From Saururus chinensis (Eukaryota > Streptophyta > Magnoliopsida > Piperales > Saururaceae), in the NCBI GenBank assembly GCA_035235625.1, contig CP141147.1, positions 11,955,001 to 12,019,000 of the forward strand: 64,000 nucleotides of DNA, in the 5' to 3' direction. The stretch's first letter is position 1. Every line of letters starts with the position of its first letter. The position numbers and the translations under genes were made by a program. Below, piece after piece: positions 45,247 through 56,935 of this stretch. The notes below the pieces were generated by a model. The model did not search any database and was not told where the DNA came from. It worked only from the letters and a program-made list of their open reading frames with translations.

Positions 45247-47458
45247 TCACAACTGTCCATGACTAGTTTTCATGTTTTGGAACTGTTCCATAATCTCCTC
45301 ATTCCCAATACTAGTTAATGTATCCTTTTTGATATATGTGACCAAACAATCATTCATAAGCTCATTTCCCATTCGATTTCGATGTAGATTCTTTATAATA
45401 TTCATTGCATAAAATGCTTGTTTAACGGTATTTGTTGCAACGGGTAAAATAAATGCTAACTTCAAAAGCATATAAACCAATGGATATATGATATATAATT
45501 ACTTTTTTACCATCTTTTCAACAAGGCTATTAATTCGTTTTAACTTCTAAACGTCATTGTTCGACTGTACATCAATAACATAAATTCCAAGCTGATTATC
45601 TAGTACCACAAGGTCCCTGGTAGAAATATCATGTGAATAAAATTGAGCTAGGCAGCTCAAATTTTCCACACAAAGAAGCAACTTAGTATTTATTTCATCA
45701 AAGTAGTTCTTGAGCTCTTGAAGTTTCATATCAATAGCATTATAGAATAATCTAACACAATTATGATGTAAATTTCAGATATCTTGAGCTCCACATCTTA
45801 CTCGACCCCTAGCTATAAATTTGTCATCCATAGTAGGAACAACAATATTGTATTCAACACAAAATGAAGTAACCTTAGTGAGGAGAGAATTCCACCCATC
45901 GTCTCCCATTTTTTGAAGTTGTTGTTTAGACACCTTCACTAGGTTCAAGCCGTTGACAATGTCTTGGCCTTTTTGCTGCAATGCTTATGATAATTCATTT
46001 GTAAGTCCTAGAATGGATTTCATGAGATATAGGTTAAATGAAAATTCAAATAGATGAATTGCATCCAATAGAATAAAAGCATTAGCTTTTTCTTTCGAGT
46101 GCAAACCATCTTTTACAACAATCTCAAGCACATCAAGTACCGAACAAAATTTAACTTTCTAGCTAACTTGTGTCCTATAATGTGATCCTCAACAAGTATT
46201 ACCATCCCTTTAGAGATTAGATTCTTGATTGAGTAACTGCCCACTTGGAATTTTACCATTTTCTATAGCTTCTATAACTTTAGTTGTGTGATTCTCTCAA
46301 AGAATATCTCGATGTTTATATTACCAACTAAGGTAAAAAGTAAGCTGATTTGATCATGATGTTGCTAAAAAAAAACGAGTGCTAATTGAAGTTGATGAGA
46401 AAATGAATGAACATATAATGCATATGGATTTTCTATCATAATGAGTGTCTTTAGGCCATTGAATTCATTTTGCATGTTACTAGCCCCATTGCAACCTTGT
46501 CTATGTAATCATGCTATGCTCAACCTATATTTAGAAAAAACTGCTCCAATTGCTCCTTTGAGAGAGAGAGTTGTAGTATCACTTACATGAACAATAGCTA
46601 GAAAAAACTCAATGACATACTTTTGCTTGTTCACATAAATTAAAACTACACCCATCTGCTCTTTACATGATACATCACGTGCTTCATCAATCAAAATACT
46701 AAAAAATGAATCACCAAGTTTGTTAATGAGAATACTTATGGTTTCAATGGGCAACATTTATGATATATTTTTTAATATAAGGAGAAATCAATTTTAGTGT
46801 TCCAAGATTATTTTGGAGCACAACTTTCCTAACTTCTTCATTTTGATTAGCAAGAAATTGCAAGAGTTCAAAAAAATTGTCTTGCCTTTTAGAATCTTCA
46901 TATTCATCATGACCATGAAAAGCAATCCATTGGCATAAAAGAAATCGAATGTAGTCAACTAATATTTTCAAATGAGTTCAATATTCAGTTTGAGCTTTTT
47001 TTTTTTTGCTTGTAAAAAATAGTTTCAATTTAATGTTCTAGTTTCAAAAAAATTGACCATCCCTCCAAGATTGATTTTGAGTACTATTGGGGCCCCCAAC
47101 ATGAATATAAAACTTTTCTTTCTTTTTTTAGTTTGAGAATCCTTGACCAATGAAAGAGACATTGTCTATACTCGATTGTTCAAGAGCTGTTGATCTAAAA
47201 AGATAGCAAGAAAAGCATAATACAACAAATTGTAGTTGGATGGCTGACAAGGACCTTTTTGTAGATATGCTGTTTGGATTTTATTCTAATCATTGGGATG
47301 ATAATCTATAATTCGAGGACGCAACCCAAGGTTGAAAGGAAGTTCACCCAAGTTAACTTCTATAAAAGTTTATTTGACAAACATTTCACCTCATCTTTCT
47401 TTTCTTTTGCAATTGGCAATGGCTCAACCGTTGTCTTTCTTTTGAGAAATTAATCCAT
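45247..47458 (-). pseudogene. hAT transposase, TTF-type/ZMYM1-like, broken
   Basis: Begins MD-stop-FLKRKTTVEPLP at 47458 (family start MDxFFKRK). Then GLRPRIIDYHPND and TAYLQKGPCQPSNYNL form the start of the TTF zinc-finger region (47330-47200). Next comes the DUF4371/RNase H-like core: IDEARDVSCKEQMGVVLIYV and EFFLAIVHVSDTTTLSLKGA (46757-46509). Last is the hAT C-terminal dimerisation region, ILPVATNTVKQAFYAMNIIK and RNRMGNELMNDCLVTY, ending HGQL at 45247. Order and spacing match full-length members of about 750 residues. Numerous stops and frameshifts (near 46970, 46500, 45980, 45730, 45545) make it non-functional. Confidence 0.88.
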
Positions 47459-48155
47459 AGCTAAAAAATAAAAGGATAATCTTAAACTATTTTCATAGAA
47501 TCCATGACGAATATAGTATTAAACATACATATACATGCTAAATAATTTAGGACAAATAAATAAATCATCTGATTTGCTACTCTTTATAGACTAAGAAAAA
47601 GCTTGCAGAAAAGTAGAAAGCAACTATGTAATAGTGTCCCCCAATAAAATATTCAAAAGTTACTCCTTTCGGCTTATTTGAACAAATGCTTTCCTTTCAC
47701 TAATTAAAGCTTTAACTTTCATAACTAAATAAAATGTCCCCTCAATCTCTTGTTATCAATGTGCCTTATCCAAATGTTAAACATGAATTCAGTCCTAAAA
47801 AAAATTAACTAGCAATTTTCCTGTCTTACCTTTTTATGCTTTTTCCCGGTCTCTTCTGACATTATTCCTGGACATGCTTTAGCTTTAGTATTAGACACAT
47901 CCTCTTCTGCTTTATCATTAGAGCCACTATGCATATAATACTAAATAACTAAGTGGATTGAACAACATTTTACACAAACTAAATATGTCTTAAACTCATA
48001 CTAAATACATGATTTATCCAAGTTTACTAGAGCACTTCTATGCAATACATTGACAAATGTATTCAAACCAACATAATTAAGGTAGAACAAGTTCATATCA
48101 GTACTGATGTGATGCCTCAAAAACACCTAAAACATGTCCCCATGTTTTGATGTTT
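47459..48155. other. 5' noncoding part of the hAT element (left of nested insertion)
   Basis: No coding sequence seen. It continues at 53593-54615 across the nested gypsy element. Confidence 0.5.
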
Positions 48156-48775
48156 TGATGCAGGGTTGAATTAACAAGATGAATTTTGTTCGACGAATCT
48201 AGCTAGATGCACACACAACATTCATCTCTTGCTGATTTCAATGATAAATCCACAAAAAATAGAGTGAAAATAAAATAGAAAGAAATAACCTCTTCATCTT
48301 CTTGAGAGTATCAGAAAATTATACGTAATCTATGGCCTTCATTGAAGAGCCATATATTTATACAACTTCTAGTAACATAAGAGTCCAATTTCTAACTACC
48401 TTATGATCAACCAATTAAGGTTAAGGAAAACTAATGAGAAAATCCCTAAGTAGTTAATGGAATACAGAATAGAGACTCATAGGAAAGCAAAATACTAAAA
48501 AGAAACTAATTTGGAATTAAATACTAAGCCAAAATGAAGTTAAAAACAGTATCGTAGACAAAATGATCAATGGATAAGATAATGCGATTGATTGCCAACT
48601 CTCAGCTTCATTTTATACTAAACGATTTCACGTCCCTATCTATCATTTTAAGAGATCGATCAATCATTTGCCCGATCGATTGAATGTATAGACCGATCGA
48701 TTGCCTAAGAGCAAATTCTATTTTTTCTTCATTCGATCTCAATGCTCCGTATACTTTCATGCTAATTGGCCTGCA
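48156..48775 (-). repeat. 3' LTR of Reina-like element
   Basis: 620 bp, left edge TGATGCAGGGTTGAATTAAC, right edge ATTGGCCTGCA. It contains several CGATCGAT-type palindromes near 48655-48705. Confidence 0.9.
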
Positions 48776-48790
48776 TAATCCTCCCCTAGC
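48776..48790 (-). other. Polypurine tract of Reina-like element
   Basis: The minus strand reads GAGCTAGGGGAGGATTA directly before the 3' LTR, preceded by GAATTCGAGGACAAATT. Both are typical of plant chromovirus 3' ends. Confidence 0.8.
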
Positions 48791-51700
48791 TCAAAATAAT
48801 TTGTCCTCGAATTCAAATCATTAGCATCTGAAGCATCTCCAAGATAAAGAATGAGAAGTTTAACATTGAAGACATCTAAAGTGCGAATATTACTTGGATG
48901 CTTGACTCTATAAGCATTAGAATTAATCTTTATAACAATATCTAAAGGCCCAATCTTCCTTGTTGATAATTTATTATATTCTCCAAGTAGAATTTTGCCT
49001 TTAATTAAAACAACCCATGTAGAAGCACCAACATGAAAGTCTACATATCTTCGTTTTAAATCTCCAGCTGCCTTATACTTATCATTAGATACCTACAATC
49101 TTTTAAAAGTATTAGAATGAATATGTTGCAAGTGTGATATAAAATATCTAGCACGGTCATTCAACCTCTTCACATCTGGAATAGGAACTAGATCCAATGG
49201 ACTAACTCTTGTACTGCTATTCATACTTTTGTTGTAAGCAGATTCAACCTTGTATAAGTGTTGATCCAAGGATTTGAGATTCGAACCAACAAAATTTTTC
49301 AATAAGTTTCCTAGGGATAGATTAACTACCTCTGTCTATTCTGTTTGATGATGGTAAGCACTACTAAAATTGAAAGAAGTATTTGTCAGTTTCCATAGAA
49401 AATGCCAAAAATGGCATAGAAAATGAGTATCTCTATTAAAAACAATAGACAATGGTAAACCACATAAATGATATACCTACCAAAAAAATAGTAATGCAAC
49501 ATGAGATGTATTATTGGTCTATTTGTAAGTAATAAAATATAACATCTTGGAGAATCTGTCAACAACCATATAGATGACATCCATCCCTCTTTGAGTGCGA
49601 GGTAGTCCAAGAACAAAGTCCATACTAATGTTGGACCATGGCTGGGATGGGGTAGGCAAAGGTATGTATAGTCCGTCATTAGTAGATGTTCCTTTGGCCA
49701 TGTAGAATATGTGACACCTTCCAATAAATCTAAACACCTCCTTGCTCATAGATGGCAAAAAATAAGAAAAATATATAAGTTGAAAAGACTTCTCTCGTCC
49801 AATATTACCCTCATCATGCAACTCTTTAATGATCTTCAAACACAGGCTACAATAACTCCTGAAATGAATCAAATCCTAACACCTGAGTACGTATACTAGT
49901 GAGTAAGCATGCTCGACGACTCAAGGCATCTGCAACCCTATTCTGAACTCGAGACTTAGGATTAAGCACAAAAGCATACTCCTGCAAATATATGTCTACT
50001 ATGCATATATAGTATACAATTTCTCTTGGCTATTAACATGCTTAAGAGAAGAATGATCAAAATAAATAACAAACTATGTCTGAATCAAATAATGCCTCCA
50101 ATGTTGAATACCTTGGACAACAGCATAAAACTCCACATCATAGGTGTTATACTTTCCTTTTTCTCATGATAACTTCTCACTAAAATAAGCACGTAGATGA
50201 CCTTTTTGACTTAGGAGAGCCCCAATACCAACCTTAGAAGCATCACAATGTAACTCAAAAACATGGCAAAGTTGGGTAAGGCTAACACAGACATTGAACT
50301 AAATTTTTCATTAATAAGAACAAATGCACTGTTAGTGTCACTACTCCAAACGAAAGGTCTTGATTTCATACAATCAGTAATGAGAGCCATAATGGTACTA
50401 AATTAGGGAATAAATCTCCGAGAGAAACAAGCTAACCCGTGGAGAATCCGTAACTCATGTATAATTGTAAGTGTTGGCCAATCTCACATGAAAGAAGAAA
50501 GAGTACAAAATCTCACATGAAAGAAGACTTCTTGATATCTACAAAAAGTCTATCCATACAAAAGACAAATAGGACATCTCATAGATGTTGTAAGTGAGAA
50601 ACAAGATCAAAGCTATAAATAAGTACATTATCAAAATAGACCACTACAAATATGCCAATAAATGGTTGAAGAGCTTGGTTCATTGCCCTCATAAATGTGC
50701 TAGGGACATTAGACAACCCAAAAGGCATGACCAACCATTCATATAACCCTCCTCTTGTTTTGAAAGGTATCTTCAATTTATCACCTGGTCAGATTTTAAT
50801 TTGATGATAACCACTCTTCAAATTTAGCTGGCTAAAAATAAAAGCACCACTCAATTGATCAAGTAAATCATCAATGTGGGGAATAGGGAAATGGTACTTG
50901 ACACTAATTTCATTAATGGCTCTACTATGTACACATATACGCCAACTACCATCCTTATTTGCTATAAGTAAAGCTGGCACAACACATGGACTGAAACTCT
51001 CTCTAACATGTCCTTTGCTCAACAACTCATGGACTTGCAAGTGAAGATCTTCATACTCCTTTAGACTCATCCTATAATGGGGACAATTAGGGAGTGTAGA
51101 TTTGTGCACAAGGTCAATTTGATGTTAGATGTCTCTAATGGGCGGCATTCCATTGGGTAGGGACTCCGAAAAAATAGCATGGTACTCATGTACCAAAGGT
51201 TTAACCTCCCCAGGAATGTCCTCACCTTCGTTATCCTCCTTAGAAACCGAAGCATAAACAACAATATCTCCCTTCAATTCCTCCAAAAACTTTCCCCTCA
51301 ACAAAAGTCACCTCTTTGTTGCTATGGGGTTTAATCTCCTCATCCTTATGGGACACAAGAACACTTTTTGTGTTATTTCAAACAAAGTTATATGCATTCT
51401 TATGATCATCATGCATCCCACATCGATCATATTGCCAAGGACGCTTAAGCAACAAGTGACAAGCATCCATAGCAACAAGATTACACCATATTTTATCCTT
51501 ATATGTAAACCCAATAGATAAATGAGCTAAACAACGTTTAGAAACTTGTACCTCAATTCCTTTCTTTAGCCAAGATAGTATGTTTAGATGAAGATGGGGT
51601 ATAGTACTCAATTAAATCTTTTGAAGTGCCTTCTTAGTCACCACACTGTTACAACTTCCCAAATCAATCATAAGATGACACACCTTGCTCCCAATAGTGT

Positions 51701-51905
51701 AAGTAGTGTGAAATATGTTATTCCTTAACTAACAATCACCTTCCATATCCTTAGGGGCAAAGCAAAGGTGACGTGTCACCAAAGCTTCTCCACGGTCACC
51801 TTCCACTATCTCTTCATTCGGTACTTCTTCCTCATCATATATAAGATTAAGATAATAAAAAAATATTATCATGCTTAACATTTTCATCATGCTAAGTGAA
51901 TAATC
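48791..51905 (-). pseudogene. Protease-RT-RNase H-integrase of Reina-like gypsy element, broken
   Basis: On the minus strand: protease VCHLMIDLGSCNSVVTKKAL (near 51660) and WCNLVAMDACHLLLKRPWQY (near 51440-51500). RT has MSLKEYEDLHLQVHELLSKG (51070), WRICVHSRAINEISVKYHFP, FIFSQLNLKSGYHQIKI (first catalytic Asp changed to Asn), [20 protein letters not shown] and [12 protein letters not shown] (second Asp of the YxDD box changed to Asn). Integrase has the HHCC-to-core segment MAKGTSTNDGLY, SNISMDFVLGLPRTQRGMDV and YMVVDRFSKMLYF (49700-49530), then its C-terminal part with LDVFNVKLL near 48880. At least seven frame breaks separate the pieces. It is dead. Confidence 0.88.
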
Positions 51906-52860
51906 CTTTACCACTCTTGTTATTACGAGGGCAGTTCTGGCTCTATGACCCATCCACCATATTTAAAATATTATGGAACCACACTTGTAGAGGCTTTGGT
52001 AGTGTTTTGAGTGCTCTGAGGTGCAGCCTTGGAAGAGGCTTGCACACTACCCGAATTAGTGGCAGCCGGCATGGCTAAAGAAGTGCCATCGGTTGTCCCA
52101 AAATGGTAGCCAATAGGTTCTTGCTGCTTCTAGTGTGCTTTAGAATGCGCTCTCGACAAAGACAAAGTACGGAACAAATTCAAGGTCTCATTAAGAGTTT
52201 GACGCATACCTCCAATATAATGACACAAGTTATTCCTCCAATTCAGTTAAGTCATTATGGTGTAGCAATTAGTAGAACTCCTTAATGTACTATTCCACTG
52301 ATTTCGACCCTTATTGTAGATCTTTTAATTGTCGATACATCACTCGAGAAAAGTTGTAGGGTAGAAAGTCTTGCCTCATATGCATTGATAACTTCTCCCA
52401 TGCAACGACTTTTAGTTTGCCTTTGCACGCACTAGTAGTTTTGATTTGTTGCCACCATGTGGCTGCTCAATCTAAAAATTGAATTGCCACTAAGGGAATA
52501 TTCTTGTCTTCTAGAAATTCCTTGAAGTTAAGGATGTCTTCTTCATTAGAAACCCAATCTAAGAACTTTTTGGGCTGCATCCCCCAATAAAATTCATGGA
52601 TGTCAATCTTCAAACCAATCTCCCAGTGCCAATTCGCCATATCAACTCGCCTTGTGGGAAAATAAGCCTTTGGCCTCCTTGGCGCTTGTGCATGAATCTC
52701 CCATGTTGACGGGCCTAATAGCACCACATAGAGCAACGTAGGCGAAAACATTCTCAACGGGAGCATCCAACCCCGGCTCATCATCTTCAACTTGGTCATT
52801 GGGTTGAGCTAAGTTGGGGTTTTTGTAAGCAACGATGACCATCAAAAGCAATAATTGCTC
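51906..52860 (-). pseudogene. Gag of Reina-like gypsy element, broken
   Basis: It starts about MLLMVIVAYKNPNL (52851) with an acidic N-terminal part, shifts frame near 52650, and then carries NWHWEIGLKIDIHEFYWGMQ and PKKFLDWVSNEEDILNFKEF (52620-52500), the chromovirus capsid core that binds element RNA. The rest of the capsid is broken by stops, and a weak zinc-knuckle remnant (WWMGHRARTAL) lies near 51940. Confidence 0.8.
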
Positions 52861-52951
52861 AACCTATTGTAACAACTTTACAACATTATCACTATCATTG
52901 ATCTCATCAATTCCTGCAACACATCTTCCACGACATCGATGCAGCATGGTG

Positions 52952-52969
52952 GACCTGCATGGGTCACCA
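52952..52969 (-). other. Candidate primer binding site of Reina-like element
   Basis: On the minus strand TGGTGACCCATGCAGG starts 2 bp after the 5' LTR end. Position and leading TGG fit a primer site, but the tRNA is not identified. Confidence 0.5.
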
Positions 52970-52971
52970 AC

Positions 52972-53592
52972 TGATGCAGAGTTGAATTAACAAAATGAAT
53001 TTTATTCGATGAATGTTGTTACATGCGCACACAACCTTCATCTCTTGTGAATTTCAATGGGAAATCTACAGACAATAGAGAGTTAAAAAAGGAGAAAGGA
53101 ATAACCTCTTCTTCTTCTTCAGAATATCAGAAAATTATAAGAAATCTATGGCCTTCATGGAAGAGCCAAGTATTTATACAAGTCCTAGTAGCATAAAAGT
53201 CTAATTTCTAACTACCTTATGACTAAGCAATCAAAATTAAGGAAAACTAATAAAAAAATTCCTAAATAATTAAAGGAATACAAAATAAAATTTTGTAAGG
53301 CAAGCAAAATACTAAAAATAAACAAATTTGGTATTAAAAACTAAGCCAAAACAAAGTTGAAATCAGTAACGTAGACGAAATGATCAATTGTTGAGATAAG
53401 GCAATTGATCACCAACTCTCGGCTTCGTTTTATACAAAACGATTTTATGTCTCGATCGATCTTTTTAAGAGATTGATCGATCGTTCACTAGATTGACCTC
53501 TTGTGTAGACTAATCGATTGCCTAAGAGCACATTTTGATTTTTCTACATGCGATCTCAATGCTCCATATACTTTAATGCCAATTGGTCTACA
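52972..53592 (-). repeat. 5' LTR of Reina-like element
   Basis: 621 bp, matching 48156-48775 from TGATGCAG to GGTCTACA. The pair differ at many transition sites, so the insertion is not recent. Confidence 0.9.
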
Positions 53593-54615
53593 TTTAATTT
53601 ACTAGTGCTAAATATTTTTCTGTTATCCTTTCCTCCCTATGCATAAGCCTTAACATTTAGAGTGATTGTGAGTGCCTAGAATATAGAAAGAGACTCCCTT
53701 CATCTGTCAGACTATCAGTCTTTCACAAGTATAAGAAAATGGCATAAACAAACTATGGGGAATTGTTAACTTTCTTGCAGCCAATTTCTCAAATACCAAG
53801 GAGACACACCCGCATATCAAGCTATCCTTTAATTCATTTCAATAAGAACATCACTAAAATCAGAGGGGCGATTAGAAATTGAATATTTGAAAACACTGAA
53901 GAAAGCAAAAGATATTTGAACCAAGCAGAGCATGGCAGCTCAGCAAGTAGTCATCATGAAAACATCAAACAAGCTTTAGAGAAATAGAGAGAATCCAACA
54001 AATGATCACGAAGTCAATAATTTGATCAACGTACATGATGCATTACAGCAAAATCTAACCGATGAGAAATGCTAGAAGGAAATGACTTCTAAATAAATGA
54101 ATACATTTAGTGGTGATTCTTTCCCATTTTAAGTGAAAACAAAATCTTATCTTACACAATTCACATTTCACAAAAAAAACAGCAAGAAACTGAGAAGCCA
54201 CAAGATTTAAAGAAGAAAAGAATGCTACTAGAGAAGATGCTTCATAAAAGCTGAATTGGGTTCAAGGAAGTTAAGCAACAACCAATAGAGACGATGAGTG
54301 ATGAGAGTTCCTGGTCTCCAGCCTCCACTACACAAAGAAGAGAAAGGGTTGGTTGAGAATTGAGAGAGAGGAGACGAACAAGGTTAATAGGTCATCAGCA
54401 ATCATCATCATGAAGCTGAGGAAGAAATTGGTGAAGGAGAAGCTCTCTATACGAAGCCAGGATTGACAATTGCACGACAGTTGGACGCCATGACTGAAAG
54501 AGGCAAATTACAAATGGGAATGTTTAGCCATTTTCGTCATCTGGGGTCATGATTGTTGGGGGGAGAAAGGGGAAGGGAAGGGCCAAGACTGATTTATTAA
54601 GGGGGGTTGTGAACA
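53593..54615. other. 5' noncoding part of the hAT element (right of nested insertion)
   Basis: No open frame of note. It ends with the right inverted repeat at 54616-54629. It is probably the untranslated leader or promoter side of the transposase. Confidence 0.5.
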
Positions 54616-54629
54616 TGGCTCCGCCCCTG

Positions 54630-54637
54630 TCAACACT
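54630..54637. other. Target-site duplication of hAT element (right), TCAACACT
   Basis: Matches the left copy TTAGCACT in six of eight positions. Confidence 0.6.
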
Positions 54638-56477
54638 AGCACTTCGTGGAAGACATCAAAGGAAGAACAGAAGGAGAGTATAGAGAGGATACATGAGGAA
54701 TAGGGAGGTAATAAGGTGAAACGCATGGCAAAGAGAGCGTAAAAAATTTCTTTGAATTTCGGTGAAGTGAGACATTGTGGAAGAAAAGTGGCCGTCTATA
54801 AAAAAGAGCAATGCTACTACGTATAGTATATATGGTCTAGCCCAGGCCATGAGCGCTCTTGTATCGTTCGACATGATAATGTGCAAGTCCTCTCTGATTA
54901 TGTAGGCAAGTATGCATTGCATTTTCATATATACAATTTTCTGTACATAACCAAATTGATAGAGAAAAAATGAAAAAAGTAGGAAAAAAATATTAACATG
55001 TTGTCAGGTACTCATAGATTCGTATCTATCCATCGATCATACACAAACTCAAAATTGAGAACATGTATTTGTCAATACTTTTCTTCAAGATAGAGGAGGA
55101 AGAAGAAACCCTCGCCGGTTGGTGAATTTCCTCCGCTTCCTCTCAGGGGTTGCTTCCGGCTTCTTGAGGTCTTCTACGCATTTCACGTCTTCCATGCACG
55201 TAAAACTTCTTGCCTTCCCTGAGTAGAACTTGGACAGCCCTCTCCTAGCGTTAAAGAAAACCCAACGTAGTTAAAAACCCATATCCGATCGAAGTGTAGA
55301 GATTGATGAATAAAAAAAGGTCGTGGGGTTTTGGAATTTTACTTTTGCGGAAGGGAAGTCCTTAGAGAACCCATGTCAAAGATCTTTGTTTGATCCATCT
55401 CTGTTGAAGGAGGTTGTCGAGAAGCCATTAGAGAGAGAAAGAGAGAGGGGAGAGGAGTGTTGGAACTTGGAAGAAGTCGTGAATGGGGGCTTTTATAAGT
55501 GGGTTAAAAAGAAAGGTTTTTGGAAGGCGACGGTCGGAAGTTGTGTGAAAAACAGGTAACACGTCAGTAAGGATTTGGATGGGCTATATTGGAAGGCAGA
55601 GTGAGGGATGGAGAGAAAGAGAGGACCAAGAACGTGTGCGGTGACACATCAACGCTCTTATCTACATTTCCTCCTCTTCATCCGCTCAGCCACGTAAGCA
55701 ATTCTCTCCCTTTCGTTCCACTTCTTATCTTATATGGATTACATATGTAGGCCATCTTAAATTACCCAAGTTATTCTCATGTGATATACTTGGTTTCTAG
55801 TGACTATTACAATTGTTAAAAATAATGCATAAGCAAACCCTCAATTTCTTGTGTCATAGCTCTTGTCTTTGTCCATGCCTAGGTAGTCCATATCTCGGAC
55901 AGGACATGGTTAGAAAAACCCGGACAATGTTGAAAATGGACGTGTGTACGGTACATGCTTAGAAAAAAGCCTATGTGGCTGAAAATAGATATGTGCACAA
56001 ACATTGTTAAATTTGTTTAAGAGATTTTTCCATACTACCTGGCCGAAGAAGCCAATAATCAATATTTCTTTGTTGTTAATCAAAAATGCTGTTGAACTTG
56101 GACTTTCACTATATTAGCAAAAAATTGGACCGAAATACCCTGTCTTACGGTTTCGGGTTTTATATCATTTAAACCTATTACACCATCGCATTTACCCACA
56201 AATGACCAATCCGACTGGCGATTTTCAAAGTCTGATAAGTGAGAAGCGAATATGCAGTGGAAGTTCTAATTTCCAACCCATTCAAATGGGGATTTCAAAA
56301 TACAGGTAGGCAATTTCCAAAGTCTGATTTATGAGATGTGAAAAAACTATGCAAAGTCTTGTTTTTTTTTGTTTTCCACAGCCAATTTTCAAAGTTTCCT
56401 CTACGAAGCAAGTTCCGGCCGTGGAGTGAGGTTTAGTCTAAGTGTATACTGATGCACTCCCGGTAACGAAGTGATCT
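54638..56477. other. Intergenic stretch between hAT and the second gag-protease element
   Basis: A plus-strand frame at 55323-55559 (starting MGFWNFTFAEGK) is unlike any family I know and includes an Arg/Glu simple run. Two degenerate units of about 50 bp (TTAGAAAAA...TGTGTAC) lie near 55905-55998. Nothing else is recognised. Confidence 0.3.
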
Positions 56478-56552
56478 ATGGCGAAGATTAGCAGCCATCT
56501 AGGGATTAATCCGGCTCAGATCATAGACATCAACCAGTCATCAACTTATGTG
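56478..56552 (+). CDS. Candidate first exon of an unidentified gene (partial)
   Basis: ATG at 56478 opens 25 codons (MAKISSHLGINPAQIIDI, then NQSSTYV) ending at a TATGTG/GTAATG junction that would serve as a splice donor. Base composition is less A+T-rich than the surroundings. No further exon is visible before the retroelement at 56936. I do not recognise the protein. It could equally be chance. Confidence 0.25.
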
Positions 56553-56935
56553 GTAATGGCCTTCTATAGCTATAAATCATATGTTTTTATACATGATTGT
56601 TCATTATCATGTTTTGGAGCGCACAATATTTAGTACTTTCATTCAATTAGTACGTTGTTGTGTTATCAATTATACGATATTTATTGTATCATGTTATCCA
56701 TAATACGATATACGATATGGAGATGTTCTCTTATTGTGTATGTGTAGCATACATAATGTGTTATTAACAACATGATATATGCCAAAGGACATTCAATTAT
56801 TGGCTTATCGTATATGAGATGGCGTCATATCGTGTAACCGATAACACGATATATAAACTTAGCATGTATTTATATGTTAGTTACATAATGAATCAACACG
56901 ACTCTATAATTTTGGTTAAGACCCATTGTTGGTAT
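56553..56935. other. A+T-rich stretch with CGATAT motifs
   Basis: Several ACGATA/TATCGT motifs cluster here, including a 9-bp stem ATATCGTGT / ACACGATAT with 8-nt loop at 56827-56852. No gene. Confidence 0.4.

Larger units (their letters stand above)
48156..53592 (-). mobile_element. Reina-like Ty3/gypsy chromovirus nested in the hAT element
   Basis: Two LTRs (48156-48775 and 52972-53592, 620 and 621 bp, both TG...CA) enclose about 4.2 kb with gag, protease, RT, RNase H and integrase on the minus strand. Small size, short LTRs and the gag motif (IHEFYWGMQPKKFLDWV) fit the Reina group. A primer site and polypurine tract lie next to the correct LTRs. No 5-bp duplication is evident (TGTTT against TTTAA). 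Confidence 0.88.
45054..54629 (-). mobile_element. hAT transposon (ZMYM1/TTF type) with nested gypsy element
   Basis: Left end CAAGGGCAAAGCCA (45054) and right end, reverse complement, CAGGGGCGGAGCCA (54629-54616) are inverted repeats differing by three transitions and match the plant ZMYM1-like hAT end CAGGGGCGGAGCC. The transposase pseudogene lies on the minus strand at 47458-45247. Removing the nested 5.4-kb Reina-like element gives a hAT of about 4.1 kb. The near-match 8-bp duplications support the ends. Confidence 0.8.

Noticed and set aside
48151-53597. Target duplication for the Reina-like element
   Set aside because: TGTTT on the left and TTTAA on the right do not match; the duplication has decayed or the element was altered.
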